17,364 bases of DNA from Gemmatimonadaceae bacterium (GCA_017881545.1 JADGQU010000017.1:1-17364), one strand, 5' to 3'. Shown: positions 7,787 through 16,807, counted from the first letter of the stretch. A program made the numbers and translations. The notes: generated from the letters alone by a model not told the origin.

Positions 7787-9252
7787 ACGCGTTTCCGCAT
7801 CCGGGCAGAGAGAACGCCGAGCTGGTCGCGATACTTGGCGACGGTACGGCGCGCGATCTGGACCCCGCTCTCGCGCAGAATGTTGACGATTGCCTGATCG
7901 GTGAGCGGGTGCTTCGGATCTTCTTCCTGGACGAGCTTCTGGAGCTGGGCCTTGATGCCGCGGGCGGAGACGTCTTCGCCGTCAGACGTGGCGAGGCCCG
8001 AGGAGAAAAAGAATTTCAGGGGCAGCACGCCACGCGGCGTCTGGACGAACTTCTCGTTCGTCACCCGACTGACCGTGGACTCGTGCATGTTGATCACTTC
8101 GGCGACTTCACGAAGGGTGAGCGGCTTCAAGTGCTGGATTCCCTTCTCGAAAAACTCTCGCTGCCGCTCGACGATGTAGTTCATCACCTTGAGCATCGTC
8201 TGCCGGCGCTGCTCGATCGCCTGAATCATCCAGTTGGCGGAATTGAGCTTGTTCGAGATGAACTCCTTGTTCTCGCCATCGAACTTCTTTTTGTCGCGCG
8301 CGATCTCCTGGTAGGCTCGACTCAGCTTGAGGCGCGGCAGGTTCGCGTCGTTCAGGAAGACATGGTATCGGTCGTCGATCTTCTCGACGATGAGGTCGGG
8401 GATGATGTAATTGTCGTCGCGGGAGCCGTACTGAAAGCCTGGCTTCGGGTCGAGCTTCGCGATCTCGTCTGCAGCTTTCTGGACGTCGGTCGCGCTGATT
8501 CCGAATCTTTTCGAGATCTCGCTCCAGCGGTGGTTGATAAGCTCCTCGAAGCAATCCCTCACCAGGCGGTACGGAACCGATTGTTCCAGACCCGATTCCC
8601 TCAGCTGGAGCAGCAGACATTCGCGAAGGTTCTGGGCGCCCACGCCGGGCGGATCGAGTGTCTGGACCGTGGCCAGCATTGTCGCGCCTTCTTCAATCGT
8701 GTAGAGCGGTAGATCTTCCGTGTCGCGCCCGGCTTCCTCTGCCGCCCGGGTGACGACCTCATTGAGCGCCCGAACGATATCCTCAACCCCACACGCGAGC
8801 CAGCCGTCGTCGTTGATGTTGCCTATGAACTCGTCGGCGAGCAGAGTCTCCCGTGGAGTGAGCTCGAGCAGGCTGACCTGGTCGCGCAGGTGGTCGCTCA
8901 GGTCCCGGGTGGCTATCGTCACCGGCTCGAAGTATTCCTTCTCTTCGTGCTCCTCGCGGCGGCCTCCCGCGGTGTCGAATCCGTCGAGCAGGATCTCTTC
9001 CCAGTCTATCTCCCCCGCCCGCTCGTCCTCGGTCTCGGCCTGGACCGGCTCCGCCTCTTCACCCTCCTGCGCCTCCTCTTCCTCCTCCTCTTCCTCGACG
9101 AGATCGAGGAAGGGGTTGTTCAATAGCTCCTGCTTCAGGTGCTGTTGAAGGTCCAGGAGCGGCATGTAGAGGAGATCCATCGCCTGATAGAGGCGTGGAT
9201 TGATCTTCAGCTCCTGACGAAGCTGAGTCGACTGATTGAGGCCCGGCTTCAA
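7783..9252 (-). CDS. rpoN: RNA polymerase sigma-54 factor
   Basis: A 489-residue sigma-54, which directs RNA polymerase to -24/-12 promoters and needs an AAA+ activator. Region I is intact ('LRQELKINPRLYQAMDLLYM', 'ELLNNPFLDL', residues 11-52). Region II is unusually acidic with eight consecutive Glu at 53-60. The core-binding region follows ('LDPPGVGAQNLRECLLLQL', 'LDPKPGFQYG'). The helix-turn-helix 'LREVAEVINMHESTVSRVT' is present, and the RpoN box is 'ARRTVAKYRDQL' at about 467-478, close to the consensus ARRTVAKYREmL. The start is TTG at 9252, overlapping the lptB stop as TTGA; the next Met would cut into region I. Location just after lptB is as in many Proteobacteria, but hpf and ptsN do not follow. 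I did not find a convincing -24/-12 site in this window, so its targets lie elsewhere or were missed. Confidence 0.97.
   Translation of the reverse strand: MKPGLNQSTQLRQELKINPRLYQAMDLLYMPLLDLQQHLKQELLNNPFLDLVEEEEEEEEAQEGEEAEPVQAETEDERAGEIDWEEILLDGFDTAGGRREEHEEKEYFEPVTIATRDLSDHLRDQVSLLELTPRETLLADEFIGNINDDGWLACGVEDIVRALNEVVTRAAEEAGRDTEDLPLYTIEEGATMLATVQTLDPPGVGAQNLRECLLLQLRESGLEQSVPYRLVRDCFEELINHRWSEISKRFGISATDVQKAADEIAKLDPKPGFQYGSRDDNYIIPDLIVEKIDDRYHVFLNDANLPRLKLSRAYQEIARDKKKFDGENKEFISNKLNSANWMIQAIEQRRQTMLKVMNYIVERQREFFEKGIQHLKPLTLREVAEVINMHESTVSRVTNEKFVQTPRGVLPLKFFFSSGLATSDGEDVSARGIKAQLQKLVQEEDPKHPLTDQAIVNILRESGVQIARRTVAKYRDQLGVLSARMRKRV
9073..9096 (-). repeat. GAG/GAA triplet run coding for poly-Glu in RpoN region II
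   Basis: Eight successive Glu codons (GAG or GAA on the minus strand, read as CTC/CTT on the plus) form a 24-base purine-only tract inside rpoN, followed by further Glu-rich sequence. Being a triplet repeat, slippage would change the length in frame. Confidence 0.8.
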
Positions 9253-10475
9253 GAGGCGGTTACCTCGTCTTTGTCGCGAGAGAATCTCTCGCGCAGCCGG
9301 GCGGTGAGCGTCGGACCAAGATAGATGTCAGCCACAGTGTCGTCGAATACGAGATCCCGGACGGTTCCGGAGACCTTAACCTGTCCATCGAACATAATGT
9401 ATGCACGATCCACAATGTCGAGCGTCTGTTCTACGTTGTGATCACTAATCAGCACGCCGATTCCGCGGTGACGCAGCCCGGCGACGATTTGCTGAATGTC
9501 GTGCACCGCAATTGGGTCGACCCCCGCGAAAGGCTCGTCGAGCATCATGAACTTCGGATCCGTAACGAGCGCCCGTGTTATCTCGAGGCGGCGCCGCTCG
9601 CCCCCGGACAGAGAGTATGCCTTGTTCTTGCGGAGCCTCTTGATGCTCAGCTCATCAAGCAGCTTCTCGAGTCGCTCCGAGCGCTCTGCGGCCGAGAGCG
9701 GAAGTGTCTCCAGAATCGCAAGAATGTTGTCTTCGACCGACAGCTTCCGGAAGATCGAAGGCTCCTGCGAAAGATACCCAATCCCCCGCCGCGCCCGCTC
9801 GTACATCGGGAGCTTGCTGATGTCCTGTCCATCGATGAGAATTCGGCCCGAGTCGGGTTGTATGAGCCCCACGATCATGTAGAACGTCGTCGTCTTTCCA
9901 GCTCCATTCGGGCCGAGGAGTCCGACTATCTCGCCCTGTCGCAGCTGAAGGGCGACGTTGTTCACGACCTTCCTGCCCCGATAAATCTTGGTCAGTCCTT
10001 CCGCTTCGAGCACGCTTCCGCCGATGAGCGCCGGGCGCGGCGGCGTCCCCAGCACGAGACGGGAATGTTCCCCGGTCTCGCGCATCGCTTCCGCAAACTC
10101 GGCGCGGCGGGGGGCGATGTCCTTCCAGAGGGCGGGGGAAATGCGCACCGTCGCGACGTCGCGCTCGAGATCGCCGTCCAGCGGCGCAATCACGCCACTT
10201 TCAGCAAGACGCGGCAGGATCGACGCTGTGAGATAGGCGTGGACCTCGTCCTGACCCAGTCTCCCCGCTTCCCGCTCGGCGTTGGCGCCCTTTACCCGCA
10301 AGGCGCGGAGGTAGTCGTCACGGTAGTGGGCGGCAACGTCGCGGAGTTTGGCGACGCCCTCATCGTCGGCGGCGCGGACGATGGCATGGAGTGCGAGACC
10401 ATCGAGCTGGTCCTTGTGCGTGAATCCGGAGATGAGCGCGCGCACGCTCTCCGGGAGCTTGTCGCTATCGCTCAT
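9249..10475 (-). CDS. lptB: LPS export ABC ATPase LptB with extra N-terminal domain
   Basis: The ATPase that powers LPS extraction from the inner membrane by LptFG and its push along the LptC-LptA bridge. The ABC domain starts at about residue 154 ('VLEAEGLTKIYRGRKVVNNV') and shows Walker A 'GPNGAGKT' (188-195), the LptB-typical Q-loop stretch 'YLSQEPSIFRKLSVEDNI', signature 'LSGGERRRLEITRAL' (from 289), Walker B 'MMLDEPFAGVDP' (from 310) and switch His 346. LptB is normally about 240 residues; this one has 408. Residues 1-135 form an additional, mainly helical, charged domain that I do not recognise, joined by a Pro-rich linker 'LGTPPRPALIGG'. The ATG at 10475 overlaps the lptA stop as ATGA, so the extension is part of the tightly coupled operon and not an upstream artefact. 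A short basic tail of about 20 residues follows the usual end. LptF and LptG are not in the window. Confidence 0.93.
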   Translation of the reverse strand: MSDSDKLPESVRALISGFTHKDQLDGLALHAIVRAADDEGVAKLRDVAAHYRDDYLRALRVKGANAEREAGRLGQDEVHAYLTASILPRLAESGVIAPLDGDLERDVATVRISPALWKDIAPRRAEFAEAMRETGEHSRLVLGTPPRPALIGGSVLEAEGLTKIYRGRKVVNNVALQLRQGEIVGLLGPNGAGKTTTFYMIVGLIQPDSGRILIDGQDISKLPMYERARRGIGYLSQEPSIFRKLSVEDNILAILETLPLSAAERSERLEKLLDELSIKRLRKNKAYSLSGGERRRLEITRALVTDPKFMMLDEPFAGVDPIAVHDIQQIVAGLRHRGIGVLISDHNVEQTLDIVDRAYIMFDGQVKVSGTVRDLVFDDTVADIYLGPTLTARLRERFSRDKDEVTAS

Positions 10476-11851
10476 CGTCGAACCGGGGGCTTGATCGGAG
10501 AAGCAGGCTTCGCGGTGGCGCCGGGCTTGGTCCCCTTGGGGGTCGCACCCGGTTTTTGGTCATTCGATGCCTCCGCGGGCTCGATCAACACGCCGGTTGC
10601 CTTATCCGTCACGGTAACCGTGGCGACCTTGCCTGTTTCGAAGATGATGTCGATGATCCTTCCCCGCACGTAGTTGACGGTGGGCTCGGTTTGAGGGCCT
10701 TTCGAATTCTTCATCTGATAGAAGGATCTGGCGTCGCCCTCAGCGACAAGCTCGCGGATTTTGGGCTTGCTCGATGTGTCAGTACCGACCAGCGAATCAA
10801 AATGCGCGACGATAGTGTCTCCTCTCATCCAGTCTCTTTGAGTGGAGACGACGCCCGAATCGGGATTGCTTTCGGCGTACGCGTTACGCAATGCTCGGAC
10901 CTCTCGGATGCGCTGCCCAGGCATTATGGCGTCAATGGAGTCTGCGACGATCTCGCGCTCGGGCGAAACGGCGTGCGCCCGCCCCGTTCCCCACGCCATC
11001 GCGCGCTGCATCTGGTTGGCTTGCATCCGCAGGTCAATCGAGTCGGCGACCAGCTCGAGATCCTTGCTGAGGGCGTGTCCCTTGGGGGTCGCGACCACGC
11101 GCTCCACCTGGCGGTTCCTGGAGTAAACGTCGATTACCCCGCCGGTGAGAGTGAAGGCTCGAGTCCCCTTCCCCTGGACCGACGGCCCGCGCATCAACCG
11201 GGCGAAGTCGGTCCCGCTGTTCATGAAGGCTGAATCACCGGTGGCCAGAAGATCAGGCCGGGTGATTTCGACGCGTCCCGAAGCGTAGACGAGGCTGTCG
11301 CCTTGCATTGTGATCGTGTTGGCGACGATGTGGGCGGTGTCGGGTGCGCGGCCGCGACCGGACGTGTCCTGCTGCACGAGCGTGACGGTCGGGCGGCCTG
11401 GAGCGTACATTCGCGTCAGCGGGCGCTGCGGCGTGCTTCGGTAGTAGTCGGTCGTTGGGACCCGGAGCGTACTGCCATTGGATTGCACCGCCACGACATC
11501 GCCCTCGGCGTGCAGGTGGTCGTCGCCCTGGTAGTAAGTCATCGTATGGGACGTCACCGTTGCTCGTGGCTCGGTGTAGTGCACATTCCCGACGAGATAG
11601 AGCCTTCCTTCCGATTCGTATTGTTCGGCGCTATCGGCGGTGAGTCTGTTTCCCTGGCCGATGCAACGAGCGACGATGCCGCCGCCCAGGTAGGTGATTC
11701 TCTTTCCTGCCGCGTCAGTTACGACATTTGCACGCGTGCTCGTCCCAGTAGGGAATTCGAGGTCGCAACTCCGCGGAATCTCCTGCGCCTCTGTCGTCGC
11801 GCTGACCGCGAGCAACAAGACGAGCGTGAGCAGCAGCTTTTCAACTTTCAA
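10472..11851 (-). CDS. lptA: large OstA/LptA-like periplasmic LPS-transport protein
   Basis: A secreted 459-residue protein with a signal peptide ('LLLTLVLLLAVSATTEA', probable cleavage after Ala 22) and repeated OstA-type beta elements such as 'ITYLGGGIVARC', 'LTADSAEQYESEGRLYLVGN', 'ATVTSHTMTYYQGDDHLHAE', 'IVANTITMQGDSLVYASG' and 'ELVADSIDLRMQANQMQ'. These are the beta-jellyroll repeats that carry LPS lipid A across the periplasm. E. coli LptA has about 185 residues; here the repeats extend over some 400, followed by a Lys/Pro/Thr-rich tail with the unit KPGAT twice. The start is TTG at 11851, overlapping the lptC stop as TTGA, without an obvious Shine-Dalgarno. Between lptC and lptB the role as LptA is the natural reading, but a broader OstA-family scaffold, partly overlapping LptD function, cannot be excluded. 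Confidence 0.82.
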   Translation of the reverse strand: MKVEKLLLTLVLLLAVSATTEAQEIPRSCDLEFPTGTSTRANVVTDAAGKRITYLGGGIVARCIGQGNRLTADSAEQYESEGRLYLVGNVHYTEPRATVTSHTMTYYQGDDHLHAEGDVVAVQSNGSTLRVPTTDYYRSTPQRPLTRMYAPGRPTVTLVQQDTSGRGRAPDTAHIVANTITMQGDSLVYASGRVEITRPDLLATGDSAFMNSGTDFARLMRGPSVQGKGTRAFTLTGGVIDVYSRNRQVERVVATPKGHALSKDLELVADSIDLRMQANQMQRAMAWGTGRAHAVSPEREIVADSIDAIMPGQRIREVRALRNAYAESNPDSGVVSTQRDWMRGDTIVAHFDSLVGTDTSSKPKIRELVAEGDARSFYQMKNSKGPQTEPTVNYVRGRIIDIIFETGKVATVTVTDKATGVLIEPAEASNDQKPGATPKGTKPGATAKPASPIKPPVRR

Positions 11852-12489
11852 TGTTTCGCGGTATCGGGAGGAACCGGCGCACGACCGGTAGGCGGAGCAG
11901 TCGCGGGAGCAGTCGCGGGAGCAGTAGCAGGGCCAGCAGCAGGAGCCGTCTGCGTGGACACACCCTTCTGAAATCCGCTCGCGCCCTTCAGTATCTTGAT
12001 GTTCTTCATGTTGGGATCGGAGCGGAACCCGATACCTTCGACACGGCGATTCGGCTCGGTCATCACGAACGCGCTGTCGCTCGAGATCTCGTTCTTCCCC
12101 TGATTGTAGATCAGCTCCGGAGTTGTCAGCCGCCGGCCGTCTTCCGAAACGACCACGACGTTCTTGCGCGCGATCATGTTGTTAGTGCGCGTGTTGGTAG
12201 TGCCGAAGCGGGACGTGAGCACCGCATCCTTGGCGCCCGTGACCGTGAAAAAGGTCGTGTGGACGTTCTCGAGCTCGATGCGCGTGTTGTCGTCGAAGAA
12301 ATACGCTGTGTCGGCCTCGAGCTGCGCTCTCTCCAGTCCCTGATCCGTGAGCTTGAATCGCGCGCCGTACATCACCTGGTCCGCCGAATCGGCGAGGGGC
12401 GAGTGTGTCGCGACGGGAGGCTCCTTCTTGGAGCTGCAGGCGCCCGAGACGGCGGCTACAAGAAACCCAAAGACGAACACCGAGCGCAC
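11848..12489 (-). CDS. lptC: LptC-like LPS-transport protein, probable lipoprotein
   Basis: LptC links the LptBFG complex to LptA at the inner membrane. This 213-residue protein has the LptC pattern ('LTDQGLERAQLEADTAYFFD', 'ELENVHTTFF', 'TTPELIYNQGKNEISSDSAF'). Its N-terminus, 'VFVFGFLVAAVSGAC' followed by SSKKEPP, reads as a signal peptide ending at Cys 18, with a lipobox-like VSGAC (Ser at -3 is not the best residue). E. coli LptC instead has an uncleaved membrane anchor. The C-terminus ends in an Ala/Pro/Thr tandem repeat (APATAPATAP type) encoded by a 12-base DNA repeat. The start is GTG at 12489, overlapping the kdsD stop as TAGTG. The kdsC gene that often stands between kdsD and lptC is absent. 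Confidence 0.85.
   Translation of the reverse strand: MRSVFVFGFLVAAVSGACSSKKEPPVATHSPLADSADQVMYGARFKLTDQGLERAQLEADTAYFFDDNTRIELENVHTTFFTVTGAKDAVLTSRFGTTNTRTNNMIARKNVVVVSEDGRRLTTPELIYNQGKNEISSDSAFVMTEPNRRVEGIGFRSDPNMKNIKILKGASGFQKGVSTQTAPAAGPATAPATAPATAPPTGRAPVPPDTAKH
11895..11930 (-). repeat. 12-bp tandem repeat in the lptC 3' end
   Basis: On the plus strand the unit gagcagtcgcgg occurs at 11895-11906 and 11907-11918, with a third copy carrying two changes at 11919-11930. It encodes the Ala-Pro-Ala-Thr tail repeat of LptC. The unit is a multiple of three, so copy-number change would keep the frame. Confidence 0.8.
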
Positions 12490-13454
12490 TAGACTACGCC
12501 CGCCCGCATCAGGTCGTGCAGGTGGATCACACCCACGATCCTGTCATCTCCATCGAGGACCGGCATGGCGATGATCCCGTGCGTCTCCATGCGATAGACA
12601 ACCGCGCTTCCCAGCTCATCGGCGCGCGCCAGCTTTGGCGCGCGGTTCATGACCTTCGTCACCGGAATCGGAAAGACGTTTTCTTCGTGCTCCATCAACC
12701 GCGAGAGGTCACCGGTCGTGATTACGCCCAGCACCGCTCCCTGCTTCCCAGTGACGATCGCAATTCCACGGCGCTTCGCAAGCTGCACAACGGCTTCGCG
12801 CATTGTGGCTGACTCAGGGAGGGTTGGAAGATTGTCGGTTATCATCACTTCGGATACTCTGGTCAGAAGCCGCTTTCCAATCGCGCCACCCGGATGAAAC
12901 CGCGCAAAATCGTTCGCATTGAATCCCTTCTCCTCGAGAAGCGCGATGGCGAGCGCATCACCCAGCGCGAGCGCCACCGTCGTGCTCGTAGTCGGAGCAA
13001 GGTCGTGCGGGCAAGCCTCTTCCTTCACCCATCCGTCGATCGTCACGTCGCTGTTTCTGGCGAGCGTAGACTGCGCGTTGCCGGTGAGCGCAATCGTACA
13101 TACACCGAGGCGCTTCAAATGGTCGAGGAGGCCGAGGATCTCATCGGACTCTCCGTTCTTCGATATGAGGATGGCGACGTCAAACTCGCCAACGATTCCA
13201 AGGTCGCCGTGCACGCTGTCGGCCGGGTGCAGGAAGGTCGCAGGTGTTCCCGTCGACGTGAGTGTCGCGGCGATCTTGCGTCCGACAAGGCCTGATTTCC
13301 CTACCCCCGACACAATCACCCGGCCCTTGGAGCTGTGGATTGTCTCTACGGCGCGCGCAAAATCGTCTCCGATCCGCTGCTCCGTCTCGGCGAGCGCCGC
13401 GGCCTCCATGCGGAGAACGAGGCGTCCGCGCTCGACGATGTCTTTGCGCGTCAT
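12489..13454 (-). CDS. kdsD: D-arabinose 5-phosphate isomerase
   Basis: It converts ribulose 5-phosphate to arabinose 5-phosphate, the first committed sugar for Kdo. The 321 residues comprise a SIS domain and two CBS domains. Seen: 'SGVGKSGLVGRKIAATLTST' (Lys 53), 'ISKNGESDEI' (Glu 105), 'KEEACPHDLAPTTSTT' (Glu 146), 'ARFHPGGAIGK' (His 187), and the C-terminal 'HLHDLMRAGVV', which is nearly the same as in E. coli KdsD. The four residues listed correspond, with a constant offset of six, to the active-site set reported for E. coli KdsD (Lys59, Glu111, Glu152, His193, from memory). The start ATG at 13454 overlaps the kdsA stop as ATGA. Confidence 0.95.
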   Translation of the reverse strand: MTRKDIVERGRLVLRMEAAALAETEQRIGDDFARAVETIHSSKGRVIVSGVGKSGLVGRKIAATLTSTGTPATFLHPADSVHGDLGIVGEFDVAILISKNGESDEILGLLDHLKRLGVCTIALTGNAQSTLARNSDVTIDGWVKEEACPHDLAPTTSTTVALALGDALAIALLEEKGFNANDFARFHPGGAIGKRLLTRVSEVMITDNLPTLPESATMREAVVQLAKRRGIAIVTGKQGAVLGVITTGDLSRLMEHEENVFPIPVTKVMNRAPKLARADELGSAVVYRMETHGIIAMPVLDGDDRIVGVIHLHDLMRAGVV

Positions 13455-14269
13455 TGGTTGATGCGAGCCCAGATGTCGACGGCGCGATCGAGCAGCGATG
13501 CCATTTCGGACAGTGGCATCATGTTGGGCCCGTCGCTCGGAGCGCAGTCAGGATCGGGATGCGTCTCGAGGAAAAGCCCCTGGGCGCCTGCCGCGATTGC
13601 GGAGAGGGCGAGAATCGGGACGTATTCCCGCGCTCCGCCACTGGCTCCCTCGGGTCCCTGTCCCGGTCTCTGAACGCTGTGCGTAGCGTCGAAGATCACA
13701 GGTGCATCACATGCGCTGCGGAGCCGCGTGAACGAGCGCATGTCTACGACGAGGTCGCCGTATCCGAAGAACGTTCCGCGCTCCGTGACCGCGATGTCGC
13801 GAGAGCGGCCGGTCGAATTGGTGTCGCCGCGGATCTTCTGCACCGCGCCGCGCATGCCTTCTGGCTGAATCCATTGGCCCTTCTTGACGTTGACGGGCTT
13901 CCCTGTCGCGCCGGCAGCTTCCAGCAGGTCGGTTTGCCTGCAGAGAAAGGCGGGGATTTGTAAAACGTCCACGACGCTCGCGGCGGGAGCACACTGCTCG
14001 GGTGTATGGACATCGGTGAGAACTGGTAGACCTGTCGCACTTCGAACTCGATCCAGCGCCTCGAGACCGGCATCGAGTCCGGGGCCGCGCGCCGCTCCGC
14101 GATTTGACCGGTTGGCTTTGTCGAAGCTGGCCTTATAGATGATGCCGCCGGGAATCTTCTCGGCGAGCCTTGCGAGCGTTTCGCCCACTCGGATGTTGAG
14201 CTCGTCGCTCTCGAGCACGCATGGACCGGCGATGAGAAAAAGCTTGTCAGCCGGAAAGAGTTCCGCCAC
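13451..14269 (-). CDS. kdsA: 3-deoxy-D-manno-octulosonate 8-phosphate synthase (metal-dependent type)
   Basis: It condenses phosphoenolpyruvate with arabinose 5-phosphate to Kdo-8-phosphate. Length 272, normal for the TIM-barrel family. Seen: 'LIAGPCVLES', 'YKASFDKANRSN', 'LPVLTDVHTPEQ', 'QIPAFLCRQTDLL', 'VNVKKGQWIQPE', 'VIFDATHSVQRPG' and 'LFLETHPDPDCAPSDGPNM'. The residue after GP is Cys 17, where the metal-free E. coli enzyme has Asn; with His 197, Glu 235 and Asp 246 this completes the metal-ligand set known from the Aquifex aeolicus enzyme, so I read it as the metal-dependent class. The start is GTG at 14269, one base after the pyrG stop. It precedes kdsD, its substrate supplier. Confidence 0.96.
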   Translation of the reverse strand: MAELFPADKLFLIAGPCVLESDELNIRVGETLARLAEKIPGGIIYKASFDKANRSNRGAARGPGLDAGLEALDRVRSATGLPVLTDVHTPEQCAPAASVVDVLQIPAFLCRQTDLLEAAGATGKPVNVKKGQWIQPEGMRGAVQKIRGDTNSTGRSRDIAVTERGTFFGYGDLVVDMRSFTRLRSACDAPVIFDATHSVQRPGQGPEGASGGAREYVPILALSAIAAGAQGLFLETHPDPDCAPSDGPNMMPLSEMASLLDRAVDIWARINQ

Positions 14270-14270
14270 G

Positions 14271-15927
<1,657 letters not shown>

Positions 15928-15938
<11 letters not shown>

Positions 15939-16701
15939 TGGTTGCTGCTCCCGTCATAAAGGCATCCCAGCGCGCGTTGGCGCGCGCGAGGTCCTCTTCA
16001 GTGTCAATTCCGCTTGCCGGCGCTTCGTTCGTGACTGCGACTCCAATGGGCAAGCCAGCGGCCAGCGGGCGCAGCTGCTCGAGTCGCTCGATCTCTTCAA
16101 GCGGATGGACTGGCAACGAGACCCACTCTCGAAGAGCCTCCCGCGAATACGCGTACACACCAATGTGCTGCAATGTCCGCTCGGCCAACCTTCCCCTGTC
16201 GGCTTGATCCCGAAGAAAAGGAATCGGCGCGCGAGAGAAGTACATCGCGCGTCCATCGTCGGCCACCACGACCTTAACCAGGCTGGGGGTATCCAGTATC
16301 TCCCTGCTGGCGCGCGATGCCGCCGTGCCCAGGGGAAACGTCCCGGACGAGACGAGATCCGCTGCCCCGCGCACCGCTTCGGGGCCAATAAAGGGCTCGT
16401 CTCCCTGAACGTTCACGATCGTGGTGAAGCCCTGAAATCGCGGCAGAGCTGCAACTTCCGCGACCCGCTCGGATCCAGACGTGTGTTTATCGCTCGTCAT
16501 CACGCATTCGGCTCCCGCCTGGCGAACCACTGATGCGACGGATTCGTCGTCCGTAGCCACGACGACGGCATCGGCGACGTTCATTTCGGAGATTCTTTGC
16601 CAGACCCGGACGATGAGGGGGAGTCCGGAAAGGAGACGGAGTGGTTTGCGGGGAAGGCGCATGGCGCCCAGACGCGCTGGTATGACTACTAGCGTCCCCA
16701 T
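15928..16701 (-). CDS. kdsB: CMP-Kdo synthetase (3-deoxy-manno-octulosonate cytidylyltransferase)
   Basis: It activates Kdo with CTP to CMP-Kdo for transfer to lipid A. Seen: 'VVIPARLGAMRLPRKPL' (nucleotide-binding loop), 'DKHTSGSERVAE', 'NVQGDEPFI' with the metal-binding Asp at about 101, 'RTLQHIGVYAYSREAL', and 'LEEIERLEQLRPLAAGLPI'. The ATG at 16701 gives 257 residues beginning MGTLVVIPAR, the standard family N-terminus; an in-frame GTG at 16725 would add eight residues and has no ribosome binding site. It is the first gene of the operon, about 40 bases after the predicted transcription start. Confidence 0.95.
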
Positions 16702-16746
16702 TACCCGCCCATTTTGGCGCGACACGATGCAAAAGTCACGCTCAGT

Positions 16747-16775
16747 AATATACCAACGAGGGACTAGCGGAGCAA
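16747..16775 (-). promoter_or_regulatory. candidate sigma-70 promoter of the kdsB-dapF operon
   Basis: On the minus strand TTGCTC (16770-16775) and TATATT (16747-16752) are separated by 17 bases. The -10 matches TATAAT at five of six positions and the -35 matches only in the first TTG. Transcription would begin near 16740, about 40 bases before the kdsB ATG. It lies in the one sizeable gap ahead of the operon. Confidence 0.5.
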
Positions 16776-16779
16776 ACTG

Positions 16780-16807
16780 TTTCTCTCGCTCAGCAAGAGA
16801 GCGAAAG
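16780..16807 (-). terminator. hairpin between the outer-membrane gene and the kdsB promoter
   Basis: TCGCTC (16786-16791) and GAGCGA (16799-16804) form a 6-bp stem with a 7-base loop; TT/AA flanks could add pairs after a bulge. It follows the upstream gene by about 60 bases and ends just before the -35 box. No T-run follows on the minus strand, so it is a weak terminator candidate and might instead be a regulatory structure. Confidence 0.3.

Noticed and set aside
9438..10673. 411-residue open frame on the plus strand opposite lptB
   Set aside because: It lies antisense to lptB, whose motifs are complete. Its translation is rich in Arg and His without any domain pattern, as expected from a GC-rich shadow frame.
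11895..11930. possible CRISPR-like repeat
   Set aside because: The units are 12 bases, directly adjacent without spacers, and in frame within lptC; it is a coding minisatellite.
11851..12492. plus-strand frame almost exactly mirroring lptC
   Set aside because: Antisense to a gene with a recognisable LptC pattern; the translation is Arg-rich and begins with sequence produced by the 12-bp repeat.
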